A stretch of 57,171 nt of DNA from Mycolicibacter senuensis (GTDB lineage Bacteria > Actinomycetota > Actinomycetes > Mycobacteriales > Mycobacteriaceae): the NCBI RefSeq assembly GCF_003284925.1, contig NZ_QMEX01000013.1, positions 1-57,171 on the forward strand. Direction: 5' to 3'. Below are positions 45,705 to 54,196 of this stretch, piece after piece. The notes beneath the pieces were generated by a model. That model saw nothing but the letters and a program-made list of their open reading frames with translations, was not told where the DNA came from and did no database searches. How positions within the stretch are numbered: the stretch's first letter is position 1; each line of letters starts with the position of its first letter. A program made the translations under genes and the position numbers.

Positions 45705-47159
45705 TCAGGCCATCAGCGCGAAAACCCCGCACCCGACCAGCATTCCGGTCAGGTTCGCACCGGCGTTGACGACGTCGTTGCCCACCCACCGCCACCCCGC
45801 GGACGGCTCGGTGGGGCGCCCGCAGTGCAGCGCGTCCTCCACCGTGGCCCCGCAGGATTCGCAGCGGAAGCGGGTCTGCACGGTGGCGCCGATCATGGTG
45901 TCCACCAGTGAGCCGGCGATACCGGCCGCCAACCCGACCGGCACCATCACCGGCCCGGCGAACAGGGCGCCGAACGCGCCCACCAGTAGCGCGCCCAGCA
46001 CCGTTGCGGCCGAACCCAGCGGTGACACCGCGCCGGAGGTGCCCTTGGGAACCCGGCCGCGCGTCCGCAGCGACAGCGGCTCGCGGCCGGAGAACCGCCC
46101 GATCTCCGATGCCCACGAGTCGGCGATCCCGGCGGCGATACCGCCGATGGACACCGCGTACCACAGCGGGTCGCGGGTGAACGCGAACCCGATCACCGGT
46201 ACCAGCACCGGAAGACCCGCATTGACCGTCACCTGACCGATGCCGCGCACGCCCGAGGCACGGCCGGGCCTGCGATAGGCGGTGAGGACGCTGGTCAGCG
46301 AGAAGAACACCGCGGCCGGGATGATCCAGGCCCAGTCGCCCAGCCCGACGGCGACGCCGGCGATCAGGCCGCCGCACAGCGCCCCGGGCAGATCCAGCCA
46401 GCGCATCCGGATCATGAACGGCACGATGGCGCAGCCGAATACCACCGCGGCCAGCCAGCGCAGCGCATCATCGGTCGACAGGTCACGCGCGACGTGCAAC
46501 AGCAGCGCCACCCACGGCGTGATCAGCAGGTTGTCCGCCGCCGGCACCACCAGCAGTTCCACGGCCGCCGTCGACACCGCGACGAACAGCGAAACCGTCA
46601 CCGCCATAAACGTATTCAGTTCAAGACCCACCCGGCAGAACACCCACGACACGGCGAACGCGATGGCCACGAACGCCACCGAGCCCTCCAGGGAGCGCAC
46701 CCCGCCGCCGGCCGCCACCCGGTGTCTGCCGAACCGGTCCCCGACCAGGGCGGCACCGGCATCGGCCAGCCCCAGCACCACCACCCCGGTCGCGATCGCG
46801 ACCCGATCCGGCCAGAACGCCAGCACCGCGATCAAGGCCCCGCCGGCGAACCCGACCAGCCCGTAGTCGCGGGAGCGGGTGCCGTCGAACACGCCCGGCA
46901 CCGGAACCAGGCCACGCTCCACGATGAACGCCAATGCCACCGTCGCGGCGGCCAGCACACCCGCCACCACCGCTCCGTTGGTCAGCTCGAACGCGGCCGC
47001 GGCGGCGAACAGCCCGCACAACGCGTGCGGGATCTTCCGGGTGACCAGCGGCCCGGCGCCCCGCCGCAGCAGCATCCGCCCGACCACGATCAGCACGGCG
47101 GCGATCGCCAGCGTTCCGCCCCCGGCGACGGCCAGATCGTGCCAAACGGTATCCGCCAC
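45705..47159 (-). CDS. Fusion of phytol-kinase-like (VTE5/CTP kinase) and DUF92 (VTE6-like) membrane domains
   Basis: The 484 aa polytopic membrane protein has about fourteen hydrophobic segments. The N-terminal half (residues 1-220) has the CTP-dependent lipid-alcohol kinase pattern: LADAGAALVGDRFGRH then VRSLEGSVAFVAI near residues 130-165. The second half (230-484) is DUF92: GIADSWASEIGRF, VPKGTSGAVSPLGSAAT, the CxxC-HC loop RCESCGATVEDALHCGR and VGNDVVNAGANLTGM. In plants and cyanobacteria, VTE5 and VTE6 phosphorylate phytol sequentially to its diphosphate. Here both are one chain. The substrate in a mycobacterium would more likely be another polyprenol. ATG 47159. The gap to the next gene is 6 bp. 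Confidence 0.8.
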   Translation of the reverse strand: MADTVWHDLAVAGGGTLAIAAVLIVVGRMLLRRGAGPLVTRKIPHALCGLFAAAAAFELTNGAVVAGVLAAATVALAFIVERGLVPVPGVFDGTRSRDYGLVGFAGGALIAVLAFWPDRVAIATGVVVLGLADAGAALVGDRFGRHRVAAGGGVRSLEGSVAFVAIAFAVSWVFCRVGLELNTFMAVTVSLFVAVSTAAVELLVVPAADNLLITPWVALLLHVARDLSTDDALRWLAAVVFGCAIVPFMIRMRWLDLPGALCGGLIAGVAVGLGDWAWIIPAAVFFSLTSVLTAYRRPGRASGVRGIGQVTVNAGLPVLVPVIGFAFTRDPLWYAVSIGGIAAGIADSWASEIGRFSGREPLSLRTRGRVPKGTSGAVSPLGSAATVLGALLVGAFGALFAGPVMVPVGLAAGIAGSLVDTMIGATVQTRFRCESCGATVEDALHCGRPTEPSAGWRWVGNDVVNAGANLTGMLVGCGVFALMA

Positions 47160-47165
47160 GCAGGG

Positions 47166-47714
47166 CTACTCGTCGAAGTCCAGCGGCACCCGCAGTGCGC
47201 TCAAGGTGGCGGCCAGTGCGTCGTATTGGGATGTCAGCATCACGAATTCGATCAGCCGCGGACGATCCAGATGCTTCGACAACTCCGCCCAGGTGGCATC
47301 GGAGAGGGTGCGGGTGCCGACGAGTTCGTCGATCGCGGTCAGCATGGCGCGCTGGCGGGCGGTGAGCTCGTCGACACGGGGGCCGTCGGGGCCTTCGAAG
47401 ATGCGCGCCTGGGTGTCGTCGTCGAGGCCGGCCGCGCGGCCCATTCGGCGATGGTGCTGCAGTTCGTACTGGCTGTCACGCAGGTGGCCGACCCGCAGGA
47501 TCACGAACTCGGTGTCGCGGGTGGACAGCTTGCCGCCGCGCATCAGCATTCCGCCGAACGGCAGCCAGGACCACATCAATCGGCGGTGCTGGCCCAGCGT
47601 GGTGAACAGGTGCGCCCGGGGCACTTGCTGACGACGGGCGATGACTTTGCAGACCAGCCAGTTGGCGAGACCGAGGTCGCGCAGGCCGGGGGCTTCGGGG
47701 ATGCGAGAGTTCAC
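47166..47714 (-). CDS. Carboxymuconolactone decarboxylase family protein (Rv0464c-like)
   Basis: The 182 aa CMD fold protein has LSTRDTEFVILRVGHLRDSQ followed by YELQHHRRMGRAAGL, DELTARQRAMLTAIDEL and RPRLIEFVMLTSQYD. The AhpD CxxC pair is missing. It is encoded immediately downstream of ramB with overlapping ATGA, so it is a constant companion of the glyoxylate regulator in mycobacteria. The function is unknown; alkylhydroperoxidase activity is improbable without the cysteines. Confidence 0.86.
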   Translation of the reverse strand: MNSRIPEAPGLRDLGLANWLVCKVIARRQQVPRAHLFTTLGQHRRLMWSWLPFGGMLMRGGKLSTRDTEFVILRVGHLRDSQYELQHHRRMGRAAGLDDDTQARIFEGPDGPRVDELTARQRAMLTAIDELVGTRTLSDATWAELSKHLDRPRLIEFVMLTSQYDALAATLSALRVPLDFDE

Positions 47715-49129
47715 CGCTGTTGCTTTACCAGATACGGCGACACCGTGCTGCGGTGTTCGTTGAGATCAAGGTCACGGCCCAGCGCCGGGAACGCCCGTTG
47801 CGGGCAGTTGTCGCGTTCGCAGACCCGGCAGCCAGCCCCGATCGGGGTGGCGTTATCACCGTTGAGATCCAGCCCCTCGGAGTAGACCAGCCGGTGGGCC
47901 TGGCGCAGTTCGCAGCCCAGCCCGATAGCGAAGGTCTTGCCCGGTTGGCCCCAGCGCGACGCTCGGCGCTCGACGGTGCGCGCCACCCACAGGTACTTGC
48001 GGCCGTCGGGCATCTCCGCGATCTGCACGCCGATCTTGCCCGGGTTGCCGAACGTCTCGTAGACGTTCCACAGCGGGCAGGTCCCGCCGCTGGAAGAGAA
48101 GTGAAAACCCGTGGCCGACTGACGTTTCGACATGTTTCCCGCCCGGTCGACCCGGACGAACGAGAATGGGACGCCCCGCATCGACGGTCGCTGCAGGGTG
48201 GACAGCCGGTGCGCGATCGTCTCATAGCTGACCCGGTAGAACGCCGAGAGCCGCTCGATGTCGTAGCGGACGGTCTCGGCGCTGTCGTGGAACTGCCCGT
48301 AGGGCAATACGATCGCCGCCGCGAAGTAGTTGGCCAGCCCCAGCCTGGCCAGGGTGCGGGAGTCCTTCGAGGTGAACTTGCCCTCTTCGACCATGGCGGA
48401 GATCAGGTCGTCGAACTCCAGGTACGCCAGCTCGGCGGCCATCTTGAACACCCGCTGCCCCCATGACAGGTGGTGGCCCATGTCCAGTGTCTTGGTCTGC
48501 GCGTCGTAGCGGTGCAGCACCGTCTCGCCCAGGTCGATCCGGCGGTTGATGTGCACGCCGTGTACCTCGGTGAGCCGATTGGCCAGTTCGACGGCCAATT
48601 CGCCTTGGTGCCTTCGCATCCGGGTGGTCAATTCCTCGGCGGCGGTGTCGAGTTCGTGCAGGTAGTTCTGCCGCTGGTAGAAGTAGTCGCGGACCTCTTC
48701 GTGCGGCATGGTGATCGCGCCGGTGCCGCTGCCGTCGGTGTAGCGCTCCTCGGTGGCCGCGGCCAGCTGTGCCGTGGTGAGCCGGTAGCGGCGGTGCAGA
48801 TTGACCATGGCCCGGGCCAGTTTCGGATGGGCGCTGACCAGTTCGGCCACCTCGGTCAGGTCGACGTCGATGTCCAGGTCGCGGTCCATGGTGACCTCGC
48901 GCAACTCGGCGACCAACCGGGTGTCGTCCTGGGAGGCGAAGAAGGTGGCGTCCACGCCGAAGACCTCGGTGATGCGCAGCAGTACCGCCACCGTCAGCGG
49001 CCGGACGTCGCGCTCGATCTGGTTGAGGTAACTCGGTGAGATCTCCAGCAGCTGCGCCAGGGCGGCCTGGCTGAACCCGCGCTCGCTGCGCAGCTGGCGC
49101 ACCCTGGCGCCGACGTAGGTCTTGGCCAC
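47711..49129 (-). CDS. ramB: Regulator of acetate metabolism, RamB-like
   Basis: The protein has 472 aa (M. tuberculosis RamB is 474). The N-terminal XRE HTH (residues 5-62: VRQLRSERGFSQAALAQLLE, ISPSYLNQIERDVRPLT) binds DNA. The rest carries the short-chain fatty acyl regulator domain, with HHLSWGQRVFKMAAELAYLE and a C-terminal cysteine cluster (GCRVCERDNCPQRAFP) that could ligate metal. GTG 49129 gives VAKTYVGARV at the start. RamB represses icl1 in M. tuberculosis; matching AAACTTNGCAA boxes lie before icl1 here. It is divergent from the thioesterase gene. Confidence 0.94.
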   Translation of the reverse strand: MAKTYVGARVRQLRSERGFSQAALAQLLEISPSYLNQIERDVRPLTVAVLLRITEVFGVDATFFASQDDTRLVAELREVTMDRDLDIDVDLTEVAELVSAHPKLARAMVNLHRRYRLTTAQLAAATEERYTDGSGTGAITMPHEEVRDYFYQRQNYLHELDTAAEELTTRMRRHQGELAVELANRLTEVHGVHINRRIDLGETVLHRYDAQTKTLDMGHHLSWGQRVFKMAAELAYLEFDDLISAMVEEGKFTSKDSRTLARLGLANYFAAAIVLPYGQFHDSAETVRYDIERLSAFYRVSYETIAHRLSTLQRPSMRGVPFSFVRVDRAGNMSKRQSATGFHFSSSGGTCPLWNVYETFGNPGKIGVQIAEMPDGRKYLWVARTVERRASRWGQPGKTFAIGLGCELRQAHRLVYSEGLDLNGDNATPIGAGCRVCERDNCPQRAFPALGRDLDLNEHRSTVSPYLVKQQR

Positions 49130-49214
49130 GCCGCCGAGGCTACCCGTTGCGAAGGCCGCGTTCGCATTATTGGCATGGCATGATCGCTCAGGGAAATCTA
49201 CGGGGAGCATCGCG

Positions 49215-50033
49215 ATGCAGCAGACAGATGAGCCGACCGGTTTGGCCAAGGTTTTGATGCCGGTGCCCGACCCGCATCCCGATGTGTTCGACCGGCAGTG
49301 GCCGCTGCGGGTAGCCGACATCGACCGGGCCGGCCGACTCCGGATGGACGCGGCCGCCCGGCATATCCAGGACATCGGCCAGGACCAGTTGCGCGAGGGC
49401 GGCTACCAGGAGACCCACCCGCTGTGGATCGTGCGCCGCACCATGATGGACGTGATCCGCCCGATCGAGTTCCAGGACATGCTGCGGGTGCGGCGCTGGT
49501 GTTCGGGCACCTCGAACCGCTGGTGCGAGATGCGGGTCCGCATCGACGGGAAACGCAGCGGCGGGCTGATCGAATCCGAGGCGTTCTGGATCAACATCAA
49601 CCGCGAGACGCAGGGCCCATCGCGCATCTCCGACGACTTTCTGGCCGGACTGAAACGCACCACCAGCGTCGACCGGTTGCGCTGGAAGGCCTACCTGAAG
49701 GCCGGTGACCGCGAGGACGCGGCCGAGATCCACGAGTACCCGATCCGGTTCACCGACATCGACCTGTTCGACCATGTGAACAACTCGGTGTACTGGAGCG
49801 TGGTCGAGGACTACCTGTCGAGCTACCCCGAGCTGCTCGCGGCGCCGTTGCGGGTGACGCTGGAACACGACGCTGCGGTGGCGCTGGGCGACAAACTAGA
49901 GATCGTCTCCCACGTTCATCCGGCCGGATCGACCGATCGCTTCGGGTCCGCACTGGCCGATCGTGCTGTTAGAACGCTCACATACGTCGTCGGCGAAGAG
50001 GTCAAAGCGCTCGCCGCGATCTTTCCGCTGTAA
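49215..50033 (+). CDS. Acyl-ACP thioesterase-like double hotdog protein (Rv0466-like)
   Basis: The protein has 272 aa. Two hotdog domains are visible: the first with LRVADIDRAGRLRMDAAARH, the second with YPIRFTDIDLFDHVNNSVYW, which has the characteristic D..DHVNN. Similar proteins hydrolyse acyl-ACP or acyl-CoA. ATG 49215 is preceded by GGGGAG. It faces ramB divergently and precedes icl1, an arrangement shared with M. tuberculosis. Role in fatty-acid release or regulation is inferred from family. Confidence 0.88.
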   Translation: MQQTDEPTGLAKVLMPVPDPHPDVFDRQWPLRVADIDRAGRLRMDAAARHIQDIGQDQLREGGYQETHPLWIVRRTMMDVIRPIEFQDMLRVRRWCSGTSNRWCEMRVRIDGKRSGGLIESEAFWININRETQGPSRISDDFLAGLKRTTSVDRLRWKAYLKAGDREDAAEIHEYPIRFTDIDLFDHVNNSVYWSVVEDYLSSYPELLAAPLRVTLEHDAAVALGDKLEIVSHVHPAGSTDRFGSALADRAVRTLTYVVGEEVKALAAIFPL

Positions 50034-50149
50034 CACGTTCTAGTCAGTACGGGCGTACTGCTAATACCCCCGTTGACCTGTGCGGATATGTTACCCACCG
50101 GTAGCTTATTCGACGACGACCACGACGGGGCGTCCCAGAGATTCTTCGC

Positions 50150-50160
50150 AAACTTCGCAT
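50150..50160 (+). promoter_or_regulatory. RamB-type box AAACTTCGCAT upstream of icl1
   Basis: The site resembles the RamB consensus RAACTTTGCAAA with two or three differences. A second, closer match lies 31 bp further on at 50181-50191. Both sit in the 279-bp leader between the thioesterase stop and the icl1 start. The consensus comes from corynebacterial work and is recalled, not computed. Confidence 0.55.
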
Positions 50161-50180
50161 AACGCCCGTACTGTTTTGCC

Positions 50181-50191
50181 AAACTTGGCAA
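50181..50191 (+). promoter_or_regulatory. RamB-type box AAACTTGGCAA upstream of icl1
   Basis: This is the better of two matches to RAACTTTGCAAA. It is set within TTTTGCCAAACTTGGCAA, itself a partial palindrome. Spacing of 31 bp to the first box suits two dimers on the same face of the helix. Confidence 0.6.
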
Positions 50192-50312
50192 CGAAAACCG
50201 GTGGACCTGGGCTGATGTGCTGTGTCAAGGTCGCATTAACACATCAGTGAATCCGTCGGGGTGTTTGGCAAATCCGAGAAGCGCCCGACGATCGCGACAC
50301 GAAGGAGCAGCC

Positions 50313-51599
50313 ATGTCGACCGTTGGCACGCCGAAGAGCCCCGAGCAGATCCAGCACGACTGGGACAACAACCCGCGCTGGAAGGGTGTCACCCGCACCT
50401 ACACCGCGGCGGACGTCGTCGCGCTGCAGGGCCACGTCGTCGAGGAGCACACCCTGGCCCGCCGCGGCGCAGAGGTGCTCTGGGAGCAGCTGCACGACCT
50501 GGACTACATCAACGCCCTCGGCGCACTGACCGGCAACATGGCCGTCCAGCAGGTCCGGGCCGGCCTGAAGGCCATCTACCTGTCCGGCTGGCAGGTCGCC
50601 GGTGACGCCAACCTGAGCGGCCACACCTACCCCGACCAGAGCCTCTACCCGGCCAACTCGGTGCCGCAGGTGGTTCGCCGGATCAACAACGCGCTGCTGC
50701 GCGCCGACGAGATCGCCAAGGTCGAGGGCGACACCTCGGTCGAGAACTGGCTGGCCCCGATCGTGGCCGACGGTGAGGCCGGCTTCGGTGGCGCGCTCAA
50801 CGTCTACGAGCTGCAGAAGGCGATGATCGCCGCCGGTGTCGCGGGCTCGCACTGGGAGGACCAGCTGGCCTCGGAGAAGAAGTGTGGCCACCTGGGCGGC
50901 AAGGTGCTGATCCCGACCCAGCAGCACATCCGCACGCTGACCTCGGCCCGGCTGGCCGCCGACGTGGCCGGCGTGCCCACCGTGGTGATCGCGCGCACCG
51001 ACGCCGAGGCCGCCACCCTGATCACCTCCGACGTCGACGAGCGCGACCAGCCGTTCATCACCGGTGACCGCACCGCCGAGGGCTTCTACCGGGTCCGCAA
51101 CGGTCTGGAGCCGTGCATCGCCCGCGCCAAGGCCTACGCTCCCTACGCCGACCTGATCTGGATGGAGACCGGCACGCCGGACCTGGAGCTGGCGCGTAAG
51201 TTCGCCGAGGGCGTCAAGGCCGAGTTCCCCGACCAGATGCTGGCCTACAACTGCTCGCCGTCGTTCAACTGGAAGCAGCACCTCGACGACGCCACCATCG
51301 CCAAGTTCCAGAACGAGCTGGGTGCGATGGGCTTCAAGTTCCAGTTCATCACGCTGGCCGGCTTCCACGCGCTGAACTACTCGATGTTCGACCTGGCCCA
51401 CGGCTACGCCCGCAACCAGATGAGCGCCTACGTCGAGCTGCAGGAGCGCGAGTTCGCCGCCGAGGAGCGGGGCTACACCGCCACCAAGCACCAGCGCGAG
51501 GTCGGTGCCGGCTACTTCGACCGGATCGCCACCACCGTCGACCCGACGTCGTCGACCACGGCGCTGGCCGGCTCCACCGAAGAGGGCCAGTTCCACTAA
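50313..51599 (+). CDS. icl1: Isocitrate lyase
   Basis: The protein has 428 aa, same as M. tuberculosis Icl1. It cleaves isocitrate to succinate and glyoxylate, and also acts on methylisocitrate. The active-site signature KKCGH has its Cys at residue 191. Other segments are [39 protein letters not shown] and [14 protein letters not shown] precedes ATG 50313. Two RamB-like boxes lie in the promoter, and a very strong terminator hairpin follows. The gene is needed for growth on fatty acids. Confidence 0.97.
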   Translation: MSTVGTPKSPEQIQHDWDNNPRWKGVTRTYTAADVVALQGHVVEEHTLARRGAEVLWEQLHDLDYINALGALTGNMAVQQVRAGLKAIYLSGWQVAGDANLSGHTYPDQSLYPANSVPQVVRRINNALLRADEIAKVEGDTSVENWLAPIVADGEAGFGGALNVYELQKAMIAAGVAGSHWEDQLASEKKCGHLGGKVLIPTQQHIRTLTSARLAADVAGVPTVVIARTDAEAATLITSDVDERDQPFITGDRTAEGFYRVRNGLEPCIARAKAYAPYADLIWMETGTPDLELARKFAEGVKAEFPDQMLAYNCSPSFNWKQHLDDATIAKFQNELGAMGFKFQFITLAGFHALNYSMFDLAHGYARNQMSAYVELQEREFAAEERGYTATKHQREVGAGYFDRIATTVDPTSSTTALAGSTEEGQFH

Positions 51600-51608
51600 T
51601 CTGCCGAG

Positions 51609-51658
51609 CAGACACGAAAGCCCCTTGGCACCGACGTGTCGAGGGGCTTTTGTGTCTG
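51609..51658 (+). terminator. Rho-independent type terminator between icl1 and fadB2
   Basis: The stem pairs CAGACAC-G-AAAGCCCCT with AGGGGCTTT-T-GTGTCTG over 17 positions (one G-U), around a 16-base loop, with the T-rich CTTTTGTG on the 3' side. It is the strongest terminator visible and divides icl1 from fadB2, so fadB2 needs its own promoter or read-through. Confidence 0.9.
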
Positions 51659-51684
51659 TTCGCCGTACCAACGCAAGGAGTGCT

Positions 51685-52539
51685 GTGTCGATCCAACGAG
51701 TAGGTGTCATCGGGGCCGGGCAGATGGGTGCCGGCATCGCCGAGGTGTCGGCGCGCGCCGGCGTCGGCGTCAAGATCTTCGAGACCACCGACGCACTGGT
51801 CACCGCCGGCCGCAACCGGATCGTAAAGTCGCTGGAGCGCGGGGTGAGCGCGGGCAAGATCACCGAACGCGAGCGCGACGACGCCGTCGGCAACCTGACC
51901 TTCACCACCGACCTGGGCGAGTTCGCCGATCGGCAGCTGGTCATCGAGGCCGTCATCGAAGACGACACCGTGAAGTCCAAGATCTTCGCCGAACTGGACC
52001 GGGTGATCACCGACCCGGACGCGGTGCTGGCGTCGAACACCTCCTCCATTCCGATCATGAAGATCGCCGCGGCCACGGCGAACCCGCAGCGGGTGCTGGG
52101 ACTGCACTTCTTCAACCCGGTGCCGGTGCTGCCGCTGGTCGAACTGGTCAGCACGCTGGTCACCGACGAGGCCGCCGCCGCCCGCACCGAGCAGTTCGCC
52201 AGCGCGGTGCTGGGCAAGCAGGTGGTGCGCTGCTCGGACCGCTCCGGTTTCGTGGTGAACGCCCTGCTGGTGCCCTATCTGCTGTCGGCGGTGCGCATGC
52301 TCGAGTCCGGCTTCGCCACCGTCGAGGACATCGACAAGGCCATCGTCGCCGGGCTTTCGCACCCGATGGGCCCGCTGCGGCTGTCCGACCTGGTCGGCCT
52401 GGACACCCTCAAGCTGATCGCAGACAAGATGTATGAGGAGTTCAAAGAGCCGCTCTACGCCGCGCCGCCGCTGCTGCTGCGCATGGTCGAGGCCGGCCAG
52501 CTCGGCAAGAAATCCGGACGGGGCTTCTACACCTACTGA
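51685..52539 (+). CDS. fadB2: 3-hydroxybutyryl-CoA dehydrogenase
   Basis: The 284 aa enzyme oxidises 3-hydroxybutyryl-CoA using NAD(P). The N-terminal Rossmann motif GAGQMGAGIAEVSARAG is intact; catalytic Ser/His/Glu/Asn appear in SNTSSIPIM, GLHFFNPVPV and SGFVVNALLVPYL. The C-terminal helical domain contains HPMGPLRLSDLVGLD. GTG 51685 is chosen with AAGGAG upstream. It continues the fatty-acid/acetate block with icl1, as in M. tuberculosis Rv0467-Rv0468. Confidence 0.96.
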   Translation: MSIQRVGVIGAGQMGAGIAEVSARAGVGVKIFETTDALVTAGRNRIVKSLERGVSAGKITERERDDAVGNLTFTTDLGEFADRQLVIEAVIEDDTVKSKIFAELDRVITDPDAVLASNTSSIPIMKIAAATANPQRVLGLHFFNPVPVLPLVELVSTLVTDEAAAARTEQFASAVLGKQVVRCSDRSGFVVNALLVPYLLSAVRMLESGFATVEDIDKAIVAGLSHPMGPLRLSDLVGLDTLKLIADKMYEEFKEPLYAAPPLLLRMVEAGQLGKKSGRGFYTY

Positions 52540-52565
52540 CCCACCGCGGAGCCGCCTTGCCGGGG

Positions 52566-53027
52566 TCAGCCGTGGGTCGCGGTCACCCCGTAGACGTACC
52601 AGCAGGGTTTTCCCTCATCGGGATGGACGAACGGACCGCGCGAGTCATACCCGACGCCCACCTCGCCGAGTGTGGGAACTCCGTTATGCATGAAGCATCG
52701 GGCGTTGGTGATCAGATCCTCTGGTGGCCGGTCGCCGGCCGGTGCATTCTGGTTTGCCTCATTGGCGGCACGATTAGCCTGCTCGGCGGCTTTCTTGGCC
52801 TCATTGGCGGCGCGGTTGGCGATTCCCGCGCCGCAGGCCAGTTGCTGCTGTTGTTGCTGTTCAGGTGTTTGGTCCTGTCCGCCGCCCGCGCATGCCTCCT
52901 GACCTTGCCCGCCCGGCTGTTCCGGCTCGTCGGCGCCGGCCAGCGGAGCAAGCGACAGAATGGCTCCGGCGGCGATCAAGGTCGACAAGACCGTCTTGGC
53001 GGTCAGTTTGTAGCCCGTTGTGGCCAT
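52566..53027 (-). CDS. Small secreted protein, Gln-run and four cysteines
   Basis: The 153 aa protein starts at ATG 53027 (chosen over a GTG-like upstream extension) and opens with a signal peptide: LTAKTVLSTLIAAGAILSLA then PLAGA, cleaved at about residue 32. The mature part has a run of six Gln and an Ala/Asn/Lys-rich helical stretch (NRAANEAKKAAEQANRAA), then NARCFMHNG and KPCWYVYGV; four Cys probably form disulfides. It occupies the slot of umaA/pcaA in M. tuberculosis. The function is unknown. Confidence 0.75.
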   Translation of the reverse strand: MATTGYKLTAKTVLSTLIAAGAILSLAPLAGADEPEQPGGQGQEACAGGGQDQTPEQQQQQQLACGAGIANRAANEAKKAAEQANRAANEANQNAPAGDRPPEDLITNARCFMHNGVPTLGEVGVGYDSRGPFVHPDEGKPCWYVYGVTATHG

Positions 53028-53242
53028 GGTGTGGCACCTGCCTTCCGTCGAAAGGTCTGGGCTCTTCCGGCGGCGTGGCGAGCTGATGGATTCTCGCAAC
53101 TGGCCGGCTTTGTTTACCCGTCTGCGACGGTAGGAGATAGAGCCGTCGAGAGATATAGGGATTTCCCTGGCAATCGGCAGTCGCGCTGCGTCCGTGGGGG
53201 GTGTTCGGCCGAGCTACCCACGCGTCTCGGGGCGCGCCCCGG

Positions 53243-53992
53243 TCAGCGGGCAGCTTGCGCCTGGGCGTCGGTGGTGCCTGCCTGCGGGCCCGTCGCTCGG
53301 CGCCAGGGCAATATCGGCGACGGGTGCGGCCCGGCCCTGAACTTCTCCAGCGACCCGCCCACTTCGACGATGCCGCACAACGCATTCCAGCTCAGCATCG
53401 TCAGGTAGTCGATCAGGTCATCGGCGCTCATCCGCGGGTCCAGCAGCCACGAGTGGGTAGCCAGCTGCACCCCGCCGACGATCATGTACGCCCACGGCTC
53501 GACCCCCTGAGTGGCCATGCCGACCATCTTCATCCGGCGGCGCAGCATCACCGCGAGCATCCGGGCGATGATGCGCTCGGAGTCGGCGATCACCTTGCTC
53601 TTGGACGCCGAGCTGTTGGCCATCACGAACCGGTACGGCTCGGGCTCGTTGGCCACCGTCTGCACGTACACCCGGATGATCTCGCGGACCAGGTCGAAGC
53701 CATCCAGATTCGCCGACAGCGCCGCCGCCATATTGGGGATCAGGGTGGTCTGCGCGAAGCGCATCATCACCGCGGTGGTCAGGTCGTTCTTGTCGACGAA
53801 ATAGCGGTAGAGCACCGTCTTGGACACCCCGATCTCGGCGGCGATCTCGTCCATGCTCACATACCGGCCCCGGCGCCGGATCGCTTCGATCGTGCCGTCG
53901 ATCAGGTCGTTTCGGCGGTCGACTTTGTGCTGGTGCCAACGCCGCTTTCGACCATCAGTCTTGGCGGTGCCGGCCCTAGGCTGCTCTGCCAC
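53243..53992 (-). CDS. madR: TetR-family regulator, MadR-like (Rv0472c)
   Basis: The 249 aa protein starts at GTG 53992. The HTH segment RRNDLIDGTIEAIRRRGRYV then EIGVSKTVLYRYFVDKNDLT is TetR-type. The M. tuberculosis ortholog Rv0472c was described as MadR, an acyl-CoA-responsive regulator of the mycolic-acid desaturases DesA1/DesA2 (recalled, not checked). A perfect 19-bp palindrome 64 bp upstream of its start is a strong operator candidate. Divergent from the DUF445 gene. Confidence 0.85.
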   Translation of the reverse strand: MAEQPRAGTAKTDGRKRRWHQHKVDRRNDLIDGTIEAIRRRGRYVSMDEIAAEIGVSKTVLYRYFVDKNDLTTAVMMRFAQTTLIPNMAAALSANLDGFDLVREIIRVYVQTVANEPEPYRFVMANSSASKSKVIADSERIIARMLAVMLRRRMKMVGMATQGVEPWAYMIVGGVQLATHSWLLDPRMSADDLIDYLTMLSWNALCGIVEVGGSLEKFRAGPHPSPILPWRRATGPQAGTTDAQAQAAR

Positions 53993-54055
53993 TATCGCGG
54001 ATTCCCATTCACTAGACGTATTGGATAATACGGCGCGGTCCAGCAAACTTCGTGA

Positions 54056-54074
54056 GCCGGTAACAGTTACCGGC
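54056..54074. promoter_or_regulatory. Perfect 19-bp palindrome GCCGGTAAC-A-GTTACCGGC
   Basis: An exact 9-1-9 inverted repeat lies in the divergent region between the MadR-like regulator (start 53992) and the DUF445 gene (start 54197). The length and symmetry fit a TetR dimer or double-dimer site. The shared GTAAC..GTTAC core resembles the palindrome at 12751-12763. Confidence 0.75.
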
Positions 54075-54082
54075 GGTTTAGC

Positions 54083-54190
54083 GAGGCTCGACGGAGGAGA
54101 GGCGAAGCTGGAATCGCCGTATGTGCCCGAGTGGTTTGGCGAGGCTCGACGGAGGAGAGGCGAAGCTGGAACCGCCGTATATGCCGAGTG
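54083..54190. repeat. 58-bp tandem duplicate; second locus of the dispersed repeat family
   Basis: A unit beginning GAGGCTCGACGGAGGAGAGG at 54083 recurs at 54141 (period 58 bp, few differences, the second copy cut short). In about 50 bp it matches the reverse complement of the array at 17932-18021 with roughly 7 mismatches. It sits between the MadR palindrome and the DUF445 gene start. Confidence 0.8.
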
Positions 54191-54196
54191 GCAAAG

